From: Lachnospiraceae bacterium
GTDB lineage: Bacteria; Bacillota; Clostridia; Lachnospirales; Lachnospiraceae
NCBI GenBank assembly: GCA_015056975.1
Contig: SVFG01000009.1
Span: 1 to 48,555 of the forward strand
DNA length: 48,555 bases
Direction of reading: 5' to 3'
Shown one piece after another: positions 16,986 to 25,603 of this stretch. The notes beneath the pieces were generated by a model. That model had not been told where the DNA came from, did not search any database, and saw nothing but the letters and a program-made list of their open reading frames with translations. The position numbers and the translations under genes were made by a program. The number at the start of each line of letters is the position of its first letter. Within the stretch, counting starts at the first letter, position 1.

Positions 16986-17852
16986 TCAATATTGTGTCAG
17001 TGCAAAAAACTCACCACAACTAAAACCGGCTTCATTATGAATGAATCTCTCAATCAATCGGAAAGTTACTGCTGCTTCGATTGCTTTGATTTTGTGCAAA
17101 AGATATCGTGTACCATCATTTGTTACTAATTCTACGATGTGTAGGGATACCAGTTTTTCCAAAGCTTCCTGCATATCATCCATGGATATTCCGAGGTGAC
17201 GAGAAAGTTCATTCGTTCGGATATCTATCGTAAAATATTCTGAATGCTTATAGTCAAACGGAGCAGTGCTCTTAAAATATTCATTACAAATATAAGAAAG
17301 TATCTGTCTCACATTTGGATCCGATAGCTTATTAATGCCGGAGGCAACTTCAGGCTTATCAAATATTGAACCGATATCTGTTGGTTTAATACCGGAGTCG
17401 ATCATCGTGAGAGTATTAGATACGAATGCGGCACCTGCAGTGTCAGATAAACAACACATTGTGTAAAACTGTCGTATTTGATCATACTTTTTTGTAGATG
17501 GGTTCTGCTCAGCTTTCAATAAATCACAAGCGTTACAATTAACTAAATTGGTTTGGTGACATAAGGAATCAATAATCACAGCTTGCACATCTTTCGGGAA
17601 ATTATGAACAGCGTTCTCGTTGAAAACTTGGGATTCATTTGTTGTGGCTTGAACAACACGTTCTGCAAATAGATCATCTATGGTAACATCAAGTGCATTT
17701 GCGATTTTAGGAAGAATCATGATGTCCGGCATAGAGGTTTCTGACTCCCATTTTGAAACTGCTTGATTAGTCACTCCGATCTTCTGCCCTAACTCTTCTT
17801 GTGTATATCCTTTGCACTTCCGGAAACAAGCAATGTTCTTTCCCATTGACAT
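16986..17852 (-). CDS. XRE-family transcriptional regulator with C-terminal effector region
   Basis: 288 residues. Residues 4-63 are a Cro/C1-type helix-turn-helix (FRKCKGYTQEELGQKIGVTN, then SKWE). The rest is a helical region. Within it, residues about 210-250 (LSRHLGISMDDMQEALEKLV) look like a second, winged-helix-like DNA-binding unit. A CNACDLLK segment could bind a metal but has only two cysteines. The start is preceded by GGAGG at eight bases. It is monocistronic, with its own promoter and terminator. Targets and signal are unknown. Confidence 0.8.
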   Translation of the reverse strand: MSMGKNIACFRKCKGYTQEELGQKIGVTNQAVSKWESETSMPDIMILPKIANALDVTIDDLFAERVVQATTNESQVFNENAVHNFPKDVQAVIIDSLCHQTNLVNCNACDLLKAEQNPSTKKYDQIRQFYTMCCLSDTAGAAFVSNTLTMIDSGIKPTDIGSIFDKPEVASGINKLSDPNVRQILSYICNEYFKSTAPFDYKHSEYFTIDIRTNELSRHLGISMDDMQEALEKLVSLHIVELVTNDGTRYLLHKIKAIEAAVTFRLIERFIHNEAGFSCGEFFALTQY

Positions 17853-17882
17853 ACTATTTTCCTCCTTCTTTTGGATGATTAT

Positions 17883-17910
17883 ATTATAGTATATTTATGA
17901 CAAAAAGCAA
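17883..17910 (-). promoter_or_regulatory. Probable promoter of the XRE regulator
   Basis: TATAAT (17888-17883) with TTGCTT 16 bases upstream (17910-17905) on the minus strand. The -10 is perfect and the -35 weak. Confidence 0.55.
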
Positions 17911-17971
17911 AACAACTCCTTAGAGACTTTGGAAATAAAATTCAAATAAAATCACCGTTTGGTTGGAAAAA

Positions 17972-18005
17972 CAGACACCGAGAGCAACTGTTTGGTCACT
18001 CTCGG
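17972..18005 (-). terminator. Possible terminator after spoIVA
   Basis: Seven-bp stem CCGAGAG/CTCTCGG (17978-17984 with 17999-18005) about 40 bases beyond the spoIVA stop. The T run starts some six bases after the stem, so termination is plausible but not typical. Confidence 0.5.
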
Positions 18006-18044
18006 AGGTATTGTCATTCATTTTATAAACGTGCTTGCTTTTTT

Positions 18045-19526
18045 CTATATGATAATGCAAATCATTCCACCATTACTGTCATTCACTATTTTTTGCATCG
18101 TATCCTGCAATTTCAGCTGGCTGTCCTCTGTAATAGTCATGATTTTTGAAGTAATTCCGTCACTTACAAGCTGTTCTACAGTCTTTCCAAAAATATTGGT
18201 TTCCCAGATACCTTGTTCTTCTTCTGCCTGATTGATGTAACGGATTAAATCATCAGCCTGCTCTTTGGAGCCGACAATAGGGGCAATCTCTGTTTCAATA
18301 TTTGCCTTAATCATATGGATGGAAGGACTGATTGCTTTTATTTTTACACCGAATTTATTACCATGCTTGATAATTTCCGGCTTTTCCAGCATAATTTCAT
18401 CTTTAATCGGTGTAACTACTCCATATCCCTTCATTCTTACTGCATCCACTGCATTCTTAACCTTGGTATATTCTTGCTTCATATCCGCATATTCTTTTAA
18501 TTTTGCAAGCAACTGATATTCGTCGGCAATATTTTCTCCCAACATCTCTGTCAGCATATTATAATAATACGCCTCATCCATATCCAGATACAACTTTACA
18601 ACACCATCGGAAAGCTTTATGTGGTCCGTTTTACAGCGTCTCACGCAATCACAGTGCATTTCAACTGGATGCGACAAAACATCCCTGATACTTTGATACT
18701 CTTTCATCAGTTCTTTTGCATTTTCAATGAGAGACATTTTCATCTCACTGTTTACATCCATCATTTCTACCCATTTAGGCATATAGAATTCCATGGAGGA
18801 CACAGGAAATTCATACAAAATATTCTGAAGGATATGGTGAATATCCTCCTTCTTTAACTGCTCACAATTTACAGTCATGGCACTTACCTGATACTGTTCC
18901 ATAATCTCAGCTGCAACATTTTTAGCTTCCTCGGAATATGGCTTTTTGCTGTTTACCAGTACCAAAAAAGGCTTATTTAATTGTTTTAATGCTAAAATAG
19001 TTTTTTCTTCAGCCTCTTTATAACCGCTTCTTGGAATATCTGAGATAGAACCGTCTGTTGTAATTACCAGTCCAATGGTAGAATGGTCATTCATAACCTT
19101 ATCCGTACCGATTTGAGCCGCCTGTGTAAAAGGAATCTCATAATCAAACCATGGAGTCTTCACCATCCGCTCCTGATTATCCTCCAGATGTCCGGTTGCA
19201 CCGTCTACCATATATCCCACACAGTCAATCAAACGTACCTTTACATCAATCTCATCATCCAGCTTAATTTGAGCTGCTTCATTTGGGATAAACTTAGGCT
19301 CTGTGGTGGTAATAGTACGTCCGCCTGCGCTCTGTGGAAGTTCATCCTGTGCACGAACCTTTGCCGGGCCTTCCTCCATGGACGGTAACACAAGTTCATC
19401 CATAAAACGTTTAATAAAGGTTGATTTTCCTGTACGTACGGGTCCAAGTACCCCTATGTAAATTTCGCCGCCTGTTCTTTGTTGTATATCATGATAAAGG
19501 TCGTATGTATGCGCTGCATAATCCAT
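18045..19526 (-). CDS. spoIVA: Stage IV sporulation protein A (coat basement-layer ATPase)
   Basis: 493 residues, the usual length. The N-terminal ATPase domain starts YIGVLGPVRTGKST (Walker A at 28-36), then GGRTITTTEPKFIPNEA and IDCVGYMVDGATGH. The long middle and C-terminal region ends in GGMICIII. SpoIVA polymerises with ATP hydrolysis on the forespore outer membrane and is the platform for coat assembly, made in the mother cell. A sigma-E-like promoter lies upstream, in line with mother-cell expression. It is monocistronic. Very confident identification; a clear marker that this organism forms endospores. Confidence 0.97.
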   Translation of the reverse strand: MDYAAHTYDLYHDIQQRTGGEIYIGVLGPVRTGKSTFIKRFMDELVLPSMEEGPAKVRAQDELPQSAGGRTITTTEPKFIPNEAAQIKLDDEIDVKVRLIDCVGYMVDGATGHLEDNQERMVKTPWFDYEIPFTQAAQIGTDKVMNDHSTIGLVITTDGSISDIPRSGYKEAEEKTILALKQLNKPFLVLVNSKKPYSEEAKNVAAEIMEQYQVSAMTVNCEQLKKEDIHHILQNILYEFPVSSMEFYMPKWVEMMDVNSEMKMSLIENAKELMKEYQSIRDVLSHPVEMHCDCVRRCKTDHIKLSDGVVKLYLDMDEAYYYNMLTEMLGENIADEYQLLAKLKEYADMKQEYTKVKNAVDAVRMKGYGVVTPIKDEIMLEKPEIIKHGNKFGVKIKAISPSIHMIKANIETEIAPIVGSKEQADDLIRYINQAEEEQGIWETNIFGKTVEQLVSDGITSKIMTITEDSQLKLQDTMQKIVNDSNGGMICIII

Positions 19527-19554
19527 ATAAAAACCTCCTTAAACTGCTGTTATA

Positions 19555-19583
19555 TGTGTATGCAGAGATAAATTTATATATTC
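19555..19583 (-). promoter_or_regulatory. Sigma-E-like promoter of spoIVA
   Basis: GAATATA (19583-19577), 14-base spacer, CATACACA (19562-19555) on the minus strand. This matches the mother-cell sigma-E pattern (ATA-type -35, CATACAnT -10) at normal spacing, about 30 bases before the start codon. Confidence 0.7.
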
Positions 19584-19619
19584 GTAACATTAAAAATAAT
19601 TGATTCTAAACCGTCAGGG

Positions 19620-19751
19620 AAGAATCTCCTTCGTCTCAAATGCGCCGGACACTCCTATGAGCCTTAATACGCAGAAAAAGTAGGAAGATTTGCTTCCTAC
19701 TTTTTCTAAAGTCTCATATCCGCGGCGCATAAATCGCTCAGGAGATTTCTT
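19620..19751 (-). repeat. Nested long inverted repeat around the tyrS terminator
   Basis: Three blocks pair outside the terminator hairpin. AAGAATCTCCT (19620-19630) pairs with 19740-19751 with one bulge. ATGCGCCG (19640-19647) pairs with 19723-19730. TATGAGCCTT (19656-19665) pairs with 19709-19718 with one mismatch. The two outer blocks are separated by a symmetric 9/9 internal loop, and the apex is the 15-bp terminator stem. Such a 130-base element is far larger than a terminator needs; it could be a structured RNA or a small palindromic mobile-like repeat. I found no second copy in this window. Confidence 0.7.
19672..19707 (-). terminator. Intrinsic terminator after tyrS
   Basis: Perfect 15-bp stem (AGAAAAAGTAGGAAG at 19673-19687 with 19693-19707), five-base loop, T-rich at the 3' arm. 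It is the apex of the larger nested inverted repeat. Confidence 0.85.
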
Positions 19752-19752
19752 A

Positions 19753-20973
19753 TTACATAATGATGCGCTTGAAGTTCTTCTTGCCGCGTTTTACAACGAT
19801 GCCGTCGCCGATGAAGGCTTCGGGTGTGTAGACAGTTTTGATATCGGTTACCTTTTCGTTGTCAACGGTAACACCGCCCTGCTCTACGGCACGTCTTGCC
19901 TCGGAGCGGGATGCAGTAAGTCCGGATGCAGCAAGGACACCTAAGATATCAATCTTGCCATCCATGAAGTCGGATTCCTTCAGCTCGTAGGTAGGCATTT
20001 CTGCTGCATTACCGCCTGCAAACAAGGCTCTTGCACTCTCCTGTGCTTTTTCAGCCTCTTCCTTGCCGTGTACCAGATTTGTAAGCTCGTAAGCAAGAAT
20101 TTCTTTTGCCTGATTTAACTGGCTGCCTTCCCAGCTGTCCATCTCTTCAATCTGCTCTAAGGGCAGGAAGGTCAGCATACGCAGACACTTCAGTACATCC
20201 GCATCAGCCACATTTCTCCAGTACTGATAGAATTCGAAAGGTGTGGTCTTATTGGGGTCAAGCCATACGGCACCCTTCTGGGTCTTGCCCATCTTCTTAC
20301 CCTCGGAGTTAAGAAGCAGTGTAATGGTCATGGCGTAAGCATCTTTTCCAAGCTTACGGCGAATCAGCTCGGTTCCGCCCAGCATGTTGCTCCACTGGTC
20401 ATCGCCACCAAACTGCATGTTACAGCCGTACTTCTGGAATAACTGATAGAAGTCATAGCTCTGCATAATCATATAGTTAAACTCAAGGAAGCTAAGTCCC
20501 TTTTCCATACGCTGCTTGTAGCACTCAGCAGTAAGCATACGGTTAACGGAGAAGTGAGCGCCCACCTCACGAAGTACATCCACATAATTCAAATCAAGCA
20601 GCCAATCCGCATTGTTTACAAGCATTGCCTTTCCCTCGGAAAAGTCAATAAACTTACTCATCTGCTCTTTGAAGCATTCTACGTTATGTGCAATGGTTTC
20701 CTTTGTCATCATGGTACGCATATCGGTTCTTCCGGAAGGGTCACCAATCATAGCAGTACCACCACCAATGAGTGCAATGGGCTTATTGCCTGCCATCTGC
20801 AGTCTCTTCATCAGACAAAGTGCCATAAAGTGTCCTACATGCAAGCTGTCTGCAGTGGGGTCAAAGCCAATGTAAAAGGTAGCCTTACCGGTATTGATAA
20901 GCTCCTTAATCTCCTCTTCGTCCGTAAGCTGTGCAAGCAGCCCTCTTGCCTTTAATTCTTCAAAAACTGTCAT
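19753..20973 (-). CDS. tyrS: Tyrosine--tRNA ligase
   Basis: 406 residues. It has a class I Rossmann core with the HIGH-type motif HVGH (45-48), the tyrosine pocket ([22 protein letters not shown]) and a KMSKS variant KMGKT (about 230). A C-terminal S4 RNA-binding domain follows ([18 protein letters not shown]). It charges tRNA-Tyr. The ATG at 20973 is preceded by GGAGG; the longer frame to a TTG at 20988 would place that site inside the gene. Its own promoter overlaps the stop codon of the upstream glycosidase gene. The 77-base leader is too short for a T-box. Confidence 0.97.
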   Translation of the reverse strand: MTVFEELKARGLLAQLTDEEEIKELINTGKATFYIGFDPTADSLHVGHFMALCLMKRLQMAGNKPIALIGGGTAMIGDPSGRTDMRTMMTKETIAHNVECFKEQMSKFIDFSEGKAMLVNNADWLLDLNYVDVLREVGAHFSVNRMLTAECYKQRMEKGLSFLEFNYMIMQSYDFYQLFQKYGCNMQFGGDDQWSNMLGGTELIRRKLGKDAYAMTITLLLNSEGKKMGKTQKGAVWLDPNKTTPFEFYQYWRNVADADVLKCLRMLTFLPLEQIEEMDSWEGSQLNQAKEILAYELTNLVHGKEEAEKAQESARALFAGGNAAEMPTYELKESDFMDGKIDILGVLAASGLTASRSEARRAVEQGGVTVDNEKVTDIKTVYTPEAFIGDGIVVKRGKKNFKRIIM

Positions 20974-21025
20974 TCTATTATCCTCCAATGGTATACATCG
21001 TAAGTTCGATTTATCAAACTCATTT

Positions 21026-21054
21026 ATTGTATCGGTTACAGCAGATTATGTCAA
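21026..21054 (-). promoter_or_regulatory. Sigma-A promoter of tyrS
   Basis: TTGACA (21054-21049), 17-base spacer, TACAAT (21031-21026) on the minus strand. The -35 overlaps the stop codon of the GH95 gene ending at 21051. Confidence 0.8.
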
Positions 21055-23453
21055 TATTTTATTACGATTTCTACCGCTTCATTTTCTGAAAAATGATAGG
21101 TAATATGGTCACCTTCAGAAGCAACCTGCTCGCCGTTCACATAGAAACGCACACCCTGCTTTCTGTTTCTGATGGTAAGAGTCTGTTCTCTGTTAGAAAC
21201 AAGATTTGCTCTGATACCCTCTTCATCCCAGCTCATCTTTTCAAGCTTCGTCCATGTATACAGCCAAATACCTTCAATACTGCCCTTTTTAAAGTATTCG
21301 GGCATAGCGGGTAAAAACTCCACAACTCCGGGCTCTGAGAACACGCACATCTCCAAAAGAAGTGCCGGCATTGCACCCTGTAAATCCGGGAATTGACCCC
21401 TGTAAGGGAAATGTGCCGTAGCAAGATTGCATCTCACAAAGCCGTGGTTAATCAGCTGCGTCATATTCTGCATGGTTTCTTCCATGTCCTTTAATCGGAT
21501 ACCACAGAAGGCACGATGAATAATACCGTGTGCGGAATCATCCTGCTGTCCGCGCTTTCTGTTAGAAATATAGATGGCTTTTGCAAGCTCCGGTTCTTTC
21601 TCAGGCGTTACCACTCTTCCCGGCCACAAATCATAGTGATGGGATACATGGCGATGATTAAAGTTTTCTTCAATATCTGCCCATGCCCATTCCTTTAAGC
21701 CACCTTCTTCATCCAAAAGATAATCCGGCAAATCAGCAAGCTGTTTTTCCCACTTTTGTATATTCTCCTGCTCAATACCGAGAATGTTACATGCTTCCAT
21801 CAGATTCAACAATACCTCTCGGCAGATTGCAATATCCATCACGGAATTGATACGTGTCGGGTTTTTACTCTTGCAGGTAACAGTCTCATATCCGGGATTG
21901 GGTGTAGGATCCTCCGGTGAAAAGGAAGGATAGAAAATCACCTTGCCGTCATCATCCCTGTCACAGGCATAGTCTTCAAAGAACAGTGCAATCTCTTTTA
22001 ACGCCGGCACTACTCTTTCACGCAAAAACTCCTTGTCTCCGGTACACAGATAATAGCCCCAAAACTCGTTGTAAATCCAGCCTAAGCAGCCCGTCCAGCA
22101 ATAGTGCGGATAGGTTCTTGAGAAATGATAATAAAGTCCCGAATCATAGTCACAATGTACGCTTGCAAGCAGACCTCTTGCACCAAATAAAAGCTCTGCA
22201 TTTTTGCGGAAGTCTTCAAACTTTGTCTCATAATATTTGAAATACACATCCATCTCTTCAAAGAGACCGGTATTATTTCCTGCGCAAACCTGAAGATTGG
22301 TATTGATATTGTGTTGTCCCCACATAGGAGGTATCTTTCCGGTATCTACTATCTGATAAAAACGTCCCATATCATAGAGCTTATCCATCAGCATGGGATC
22401 AAGTTCTACTTCTGTGTGACACTTCTTTAAAAGCTCCTCACCGGACAGATAAACATCCTTACTATCTCCGAGGCAAATGCGGGAGCGTTTCATTTTATCG
22501 CCCAAAATCTTTTCATTTGCCTTTAGCAGCTTATCAAACTCCACTTTTTCCTTCTTAAATGTTTCAGCAAAGACTTTCTCGCAACCAAATGCAAAATCTT
22601 CCTCCACACGGATTGCCCTGGATGCAATGACAAGGGATGTACCATCTGCAATACGGATGCCGTCCGCTGTCACTGTAAGGGTTCCTCCCTCCGGAAGAAA
22701 TCTTAAGAGCCCAACATAGCCTTTCTTACCAAATTCAGGATTATATCCCCAGGAAAGTACAATCATATCTTCCGTGCACGCAAGCGTATGCTCAGAACCA
22801 ACCATGGTAGGTTCACCAAACATGTTGACTTTATCTGGAAGCTTCAATTCCATATTAAGGTTAAGCATCCCATCCGGAGCAGTAAATTTTGTAAGCACCA
22901 TATCCTCTGCAAAAGAAGCAAAGGTTTCACAGGTGTATACTCCCCTATCTGTCTCCCAATAGGTAGTCACCTTTCCCGTAAGCATATCCAGACAACGCAG
23001 ATAATTCTGTGTAATTTCAGCTTCTTCCGCTTTAAAACGAAGACTGAACGCCTTGTGTACCCTGGGAGAGCCTACCGGATATACAATATTTGCATCCAGA
23101 TTCATATATTTATCAAAGCCCGCTTCTCTCTGTGCTTTATCAATCAGCTTATCCGCAAGCTCCGGCTTTCCCTCTTTTACATATTTGCGGATATCTTTTA
23201 GATAAGGACGCAAATCAGGCGGTAAGGGAGTATCCTTCCACTTCGGCTCGATAATCTGTTCATGTGTAATAGCAATCTCCTCTTCATAGGGATGTCCCTT
23301 TACCTCTACCCAATAAGAACCGTTGCCTGTATAGAAGTAGTCTGCACTGTTTTCGGCGGGCGCAATGGAACACACCGACCTTTCAGACATAATCTTTGCT
23401 CTCTCTTCCACAGGCATATACGGATACTTGTATTTATAAGGAATTAATTTCAT
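21051..23453 (-). CDS. Glycoside hydrolase family 95 protein (alpha-L-fucosidase/galactosidase type)
   Basis: 800 residues with the GH95 layout: an N-terminal beta domain, an (alpha/alpha)6 catalytic barrel and a C-terminal beta domain. Visible family marks are an Asn-x-Asn in QHNINTNLQVCAGNN, SPED (acid glutamate region), NHRHVSHHYDLWPG and FPDLQGAMPALLLEM with the conserved aspartate. No signal peptide is seen, so it probably acts in the cytoplasm on imported oligosaccharides. The start at 23453 follows GGAGGG. It lies only 19 bases after the CoxE-like gene, an unusual partner; no sugar transporter or regulator is nearby. Substrate is inferred. Confidence 0.82.
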   Translation of the reverse strand: MKLIPYKYKYPYMPVEERAKIMSERSVCSIAPAENSADYFYTGNGSYWVEVKGHPYEEEIAITHEQIIEPKWKDTPLPPDLRPYLKDIRKYVKEGKPELADKLIDKAQREAGFDKYMNLDANIVYPVGSPRVHKAFSLRFKAEEAEITQNYLRCLDMLTGKVTTYWETDRGVYTCETFASFAEDMVLTKFTAPDGMLNLNMELKLPDKVNMFGEPTMVGSEHTLACTEDMIVLSWGYNPEFGKKGYVGLLRFLPEGGTLTVTADGIRIADGTSLVIASRAIRVEEDFAFGCEKVFAETFKKEKVEFDKLLKANEKILGDKMKRSRICLGDSKDVYLSGEELLKKCHTEVELDPMLMDKLYDMGRFYQIVDTGKIPPMWGQHNINTNLQVCAGNNTGLFEEMDVYFKYYETKFEDFRKNAELLFGARGLLASVHCDYDSGLYYHFSRTYPHYCWTGCLGWIYNEFWGYYLCTGDKEFLRERVVPALKEIALFFEDYACDRDDDGKVIFYPSFSPEDPTPNPGYETVTCKSKNPTRINSVMDIAICREVLLNLMEACNILGIEQENIQKWEKQLADLPDYLLDEEGGLKEWAWADIEENFNHRHVSHHYDLWPGRVVTPEKEPELAKAIYISNRKRGQQDDSAHGIIHRAFCGIRLKDMEETMQNMTQLINHGFVRCNLATAHFPYRGQFPDLQGAMPALLLEMCVFSEPGVVEFLPAMPEYFKKGSIEGIWLYTWTKLEKMSWDEEGIRANLVSNREQTLTIRNRKQGVRFYVNGEQVASEGDHITYHFSENEAVEIVIKY

Positions 23454-23472
23454 ATGTAACCCTCCCCCCAAA

Positions 23473-24675
23473 TTATTTATTGACCATTAATTTAGTCATA
23501 GCCTGATTCAACCCATCCACAGTCAGCTTATACATGGGAAACAGCTCTTTTATGGCAGTCTCTGCCTCTCTCCATGGTGCCCTGCCCGGTGCCATCTTTG
23601 GATTAAGCCATACCACCTTCTTGTACTTGCGCTTTACAAGCTTTAACCAGTCATAACCGGATAAACCACCGTTTGGACCTCTGTAATTACCGGTGGTTGA
23701 ATACAGCTCCTCCGGTGCCATTGCTGCATCTCCTACGATAATCACCTTGTAATCGCTGTCCACATTGCGGAACATCCACTCAGTATCCACCCAATCACCG
23801 TTTTCACATTCCGGCGTTTTGTATAGCTTGCTATAGATACAGTTGTGGAAATAATAGGTTTTCACATCCTTGTAATGATTGGACTTATGTACTGCCTGAA
23901 ACAAATCATTTAACAGGGAACTAAAGGGAATCATAGTTCCGCCGGAATCCATCAAAAGAAGCAGCTTAACCGCATTCTTCCTTGGCTTTTTCATCACAAT
24001 CTGTAAACATCCGCCATTGTTACAGGTCTTATCCACCGTGCCGTCAATATCAAGCTCCGTTTCCGGAATATCAAGTCTTGAGGAAAACTGGCGAAGTTTC
24101 CTAAATGCAAGTTGAAACTGTCTGTTGTCAAGCACCCTGTCATCTCTGAAATCACGGTATTTTCTGGCACCCACCACGGAGAAGGCTGACTGATAACCGG
24201 TTTTACCGCCCACGCGGACACCACCAACATTACCGCCCATGTTACCGAAGGAGGTTTTACCCATAGTACCTATCCAAAAGCTACCGCCATTGTGCTCACT
24301 GTCCTGATCCTTAAGACGCTGCCTGAACTTCTCCTCCACATCCTCCTTGTCGATTTGAAGCTCCTCCATCTTATTCAGATGATTCCTCGCCTCCTCATGG
24401 GCAAGCTCCATCATATCGGATTTATCCAGCCACCTGAGCATCTGCGCACCCACCTCTGTCTCATGCTGTGCTGCTTTAAAGCATTCATCAAAGGCCATAT
24501 CATATTTATCAAAATCTGTTTCACTCTTTACCAAAATCATACGGGCAACGTAATAAAACTGTGTAAGAGAGCTTCCGCACAGCCCGCTGTCAAGGGCTTC
24601 CTGCAAGGTCAGCCATTCTCCCAAGGTTACCCGAAGTCCCTTTGCCCGAAGTGTATCAAAAAACTTTATAAACAT
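23473..24675 (-). CDS. VWA-domain protein, CoxE-like
   Basis: 400 residues. The N-terminal helical half (MFIKFFDTLRAKGLRVTLGE) is typical of CoxE/YehP-like partners of MoxR ATPases. The C-terminal von Willebrand A domain has a MIDAS-like start KLLLLMDSGGTM, where the usual DxSxS is altered to DSGGT. These pairs act as chaperones that insert metals or assemble protein complexes. The start at 24675 follows directly on the stop of the MoxR gene (24676), so translation is coupled. The target is unknown. Confidence 0.85.
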   Translation of the reverse strand: MFIKFFDTLRAKGLRVTLGEWLTLQEALDSGLCGSSLTQFYYVARMILVKSETDFDKYDMAFDECFKAAQHETEVGAQMLRWLDKSDMMELAHEEARNHLNKMEELQIDKEDVEEKFRQRLKDQDSEHNGGSFWIGTMGKTSFGNMGGNVGGVRVGGKTGYQSAFSVVGARKYRDFRDDRVLDNRQFQLAFRKLRQFSSRLDIPETELDIDGTVDKTCNNGGCLQIVMKKPRKNAVKLLLLMDSGGTMIPFSSLLNDLFQAVHKSNHYKDVKTYYFHNCIYSKLYKTPECENGDWVDTEWMFRNVDSDYKVIIVGDAAMAPEELYSTTGNYRGPNGGLSGYDWLKLVKRKYKKVVWLNPKMAPGRAPWREAETAIKELFPMYKLTVDGLNQAMTKLMVNK

Positions 24676-25491
24676 TTACACACCCTCATGTCTTACAAGC
24701 TCTAAGTCTTCATCCTTCTTTACCACTACGCCGATAAATGGAAGCTTACTCTTAATGACATCCGCCGTAATACCGCCGATTTGCAAAGCATTAATCCAGT
24801 CAATCAGCTCAGAGGTACTGGGTTTCTTACGGATATCACGGATGGTACGGATATTGTAAAATGCCTCCATGGCATTCTTTAATAAGTTGTCCTCTACATC
24901 GGGGAAATGTACCCTTACAATCTCCTCCATCAGCTCCGGCGTAGGAAAATCAATATAGTGGAAAATACAACGTCTTAGGAATGCATCCGGCAACTCCTTC
25001 TCTGCATTGGAGGTAATGATAACGATAGGTCTGTGCTTTGCTTTCACGGTACGCTTCGTCTCATTGATATAAAACTCCATCTGGTCAAGCTCCCAGAGAA
25101 GGTCATTTGGGAACTCCAAGTCAGCTTTGTCAATCTCATCAATCAGAAGCACTACCTGCTCCTCGCTGTCAAAGGCTTCTCCCAGCTTGCCAAGCTTAAT
25201 ATATTTTGAAATGTCATCTACGCCCTCTTCACCAAACTGACCGTCATAGAGACGCTGAATGGTATCATATACATATAAGCCCTCCTGTGCCTTGGTAGTG
25301 GACTTAATATTCCAGATAATCAGTCTTTTCCCAAGGGATTTTGCAACAGCCTCCGCCAGCATGGTCTTACCTGTACCGGGCTCTCCCTTTATCAGTAACG
25401 GCTTCTTTAACGCCATGGCAATATTCACACTTGCCATCAGCTCCTCACTTGCCACATATTCATTGGTTCCTTTAAAATTTTGATTTTCCAT
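24676..25491 (-). CDS. MoxR-family AAA+ ATPase
   Basis: 271 residues. Walker A is GEPGTGKTM and Walker B VVLLIDEIDKAD. Sensor 1 is IITSNAEKELPDAFLRRC with the arginine finger region, followed by the small lid domain. MoxR proteins work with VWA partners as chaperones; the CoxE-like gene follows immediately. The start at 25491 (MENQNF) has GGAGG four bases upstream; a longer frame to 25566 lacks support. The genes are divergent from metF, with a palindrome in the shared control region. Confidence 0.9.
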   Translation of the reverse strand: MENQNFKGTNEYVASEELMASVNIAMALKKPLLIKGEPGTGKTMLAEAVAKSLGKRLIIWNIKSTTKAQEGLYVYDTIQRLYDGQFGEEGVDDISKYIKLGKLGEAFDSEEQVVLLIDEIDKADLEFPNDLLWELDQMEFYINETKRTVKAKHRPIVIITSNAEKELPDAFLRRCIFHYIDFPTPELMEEIVRVHFPDVEDNLLKNAMEAFYNIRTIRDIRKKPSTSELIDWINALQIGGITADVIKSKLPFIGVVVKKDEDLELVRHEGV

Positions 25492-25518
25492 GTTGCCTCC
25501 AAAATAATTACTTTTTTC

Positions 25519-25547
25519 TTGAAATTCAGATATCTTCATGTTACGAT
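25519..25547 (+). promoter_or_regulatory. Possible promoter of metF
   Basis: TTGAAA (25519-25524), 17-base spacer, TACGAT (25542-25547). Moderate match; the transcription start would fall in the adjacent palindrome. Confidence 0.45.
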
Positions 25548-25551
25548 ATTC

Positions 25552-25579
25552 TTGCTGTAAAATCAAGAAAATACAGCAA
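25552..25579. promoter_or_regulatory. Palindrome, possible operator between moxR and metF
   Basis: Perfect 8-bp inverted repeat TTGCTGTA-N12-TACAGCAA in the 112-base divergent intergenic region. No T tract follows, so it is not a terminator. It looks like a binding site for a dimeric regulator; the regulator is unknown. Confidence 0.5.
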
Positions 25580-25603
25580 ATTTATTACAGATTGGGGACT
25601 ATA

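Noticed and set aside
18045..19526. Several plus-strand frames over spoIVA
   Set aside because: All lie antisense to a full-length, clearly identified gene and have no start signals.
20974..21050. T-box riboswitch before tyrS
   Set aside because: Only 77 bases separate it from the upstream gene and a normal promoter fills them; no specifier or antiterminator sequence is seen.
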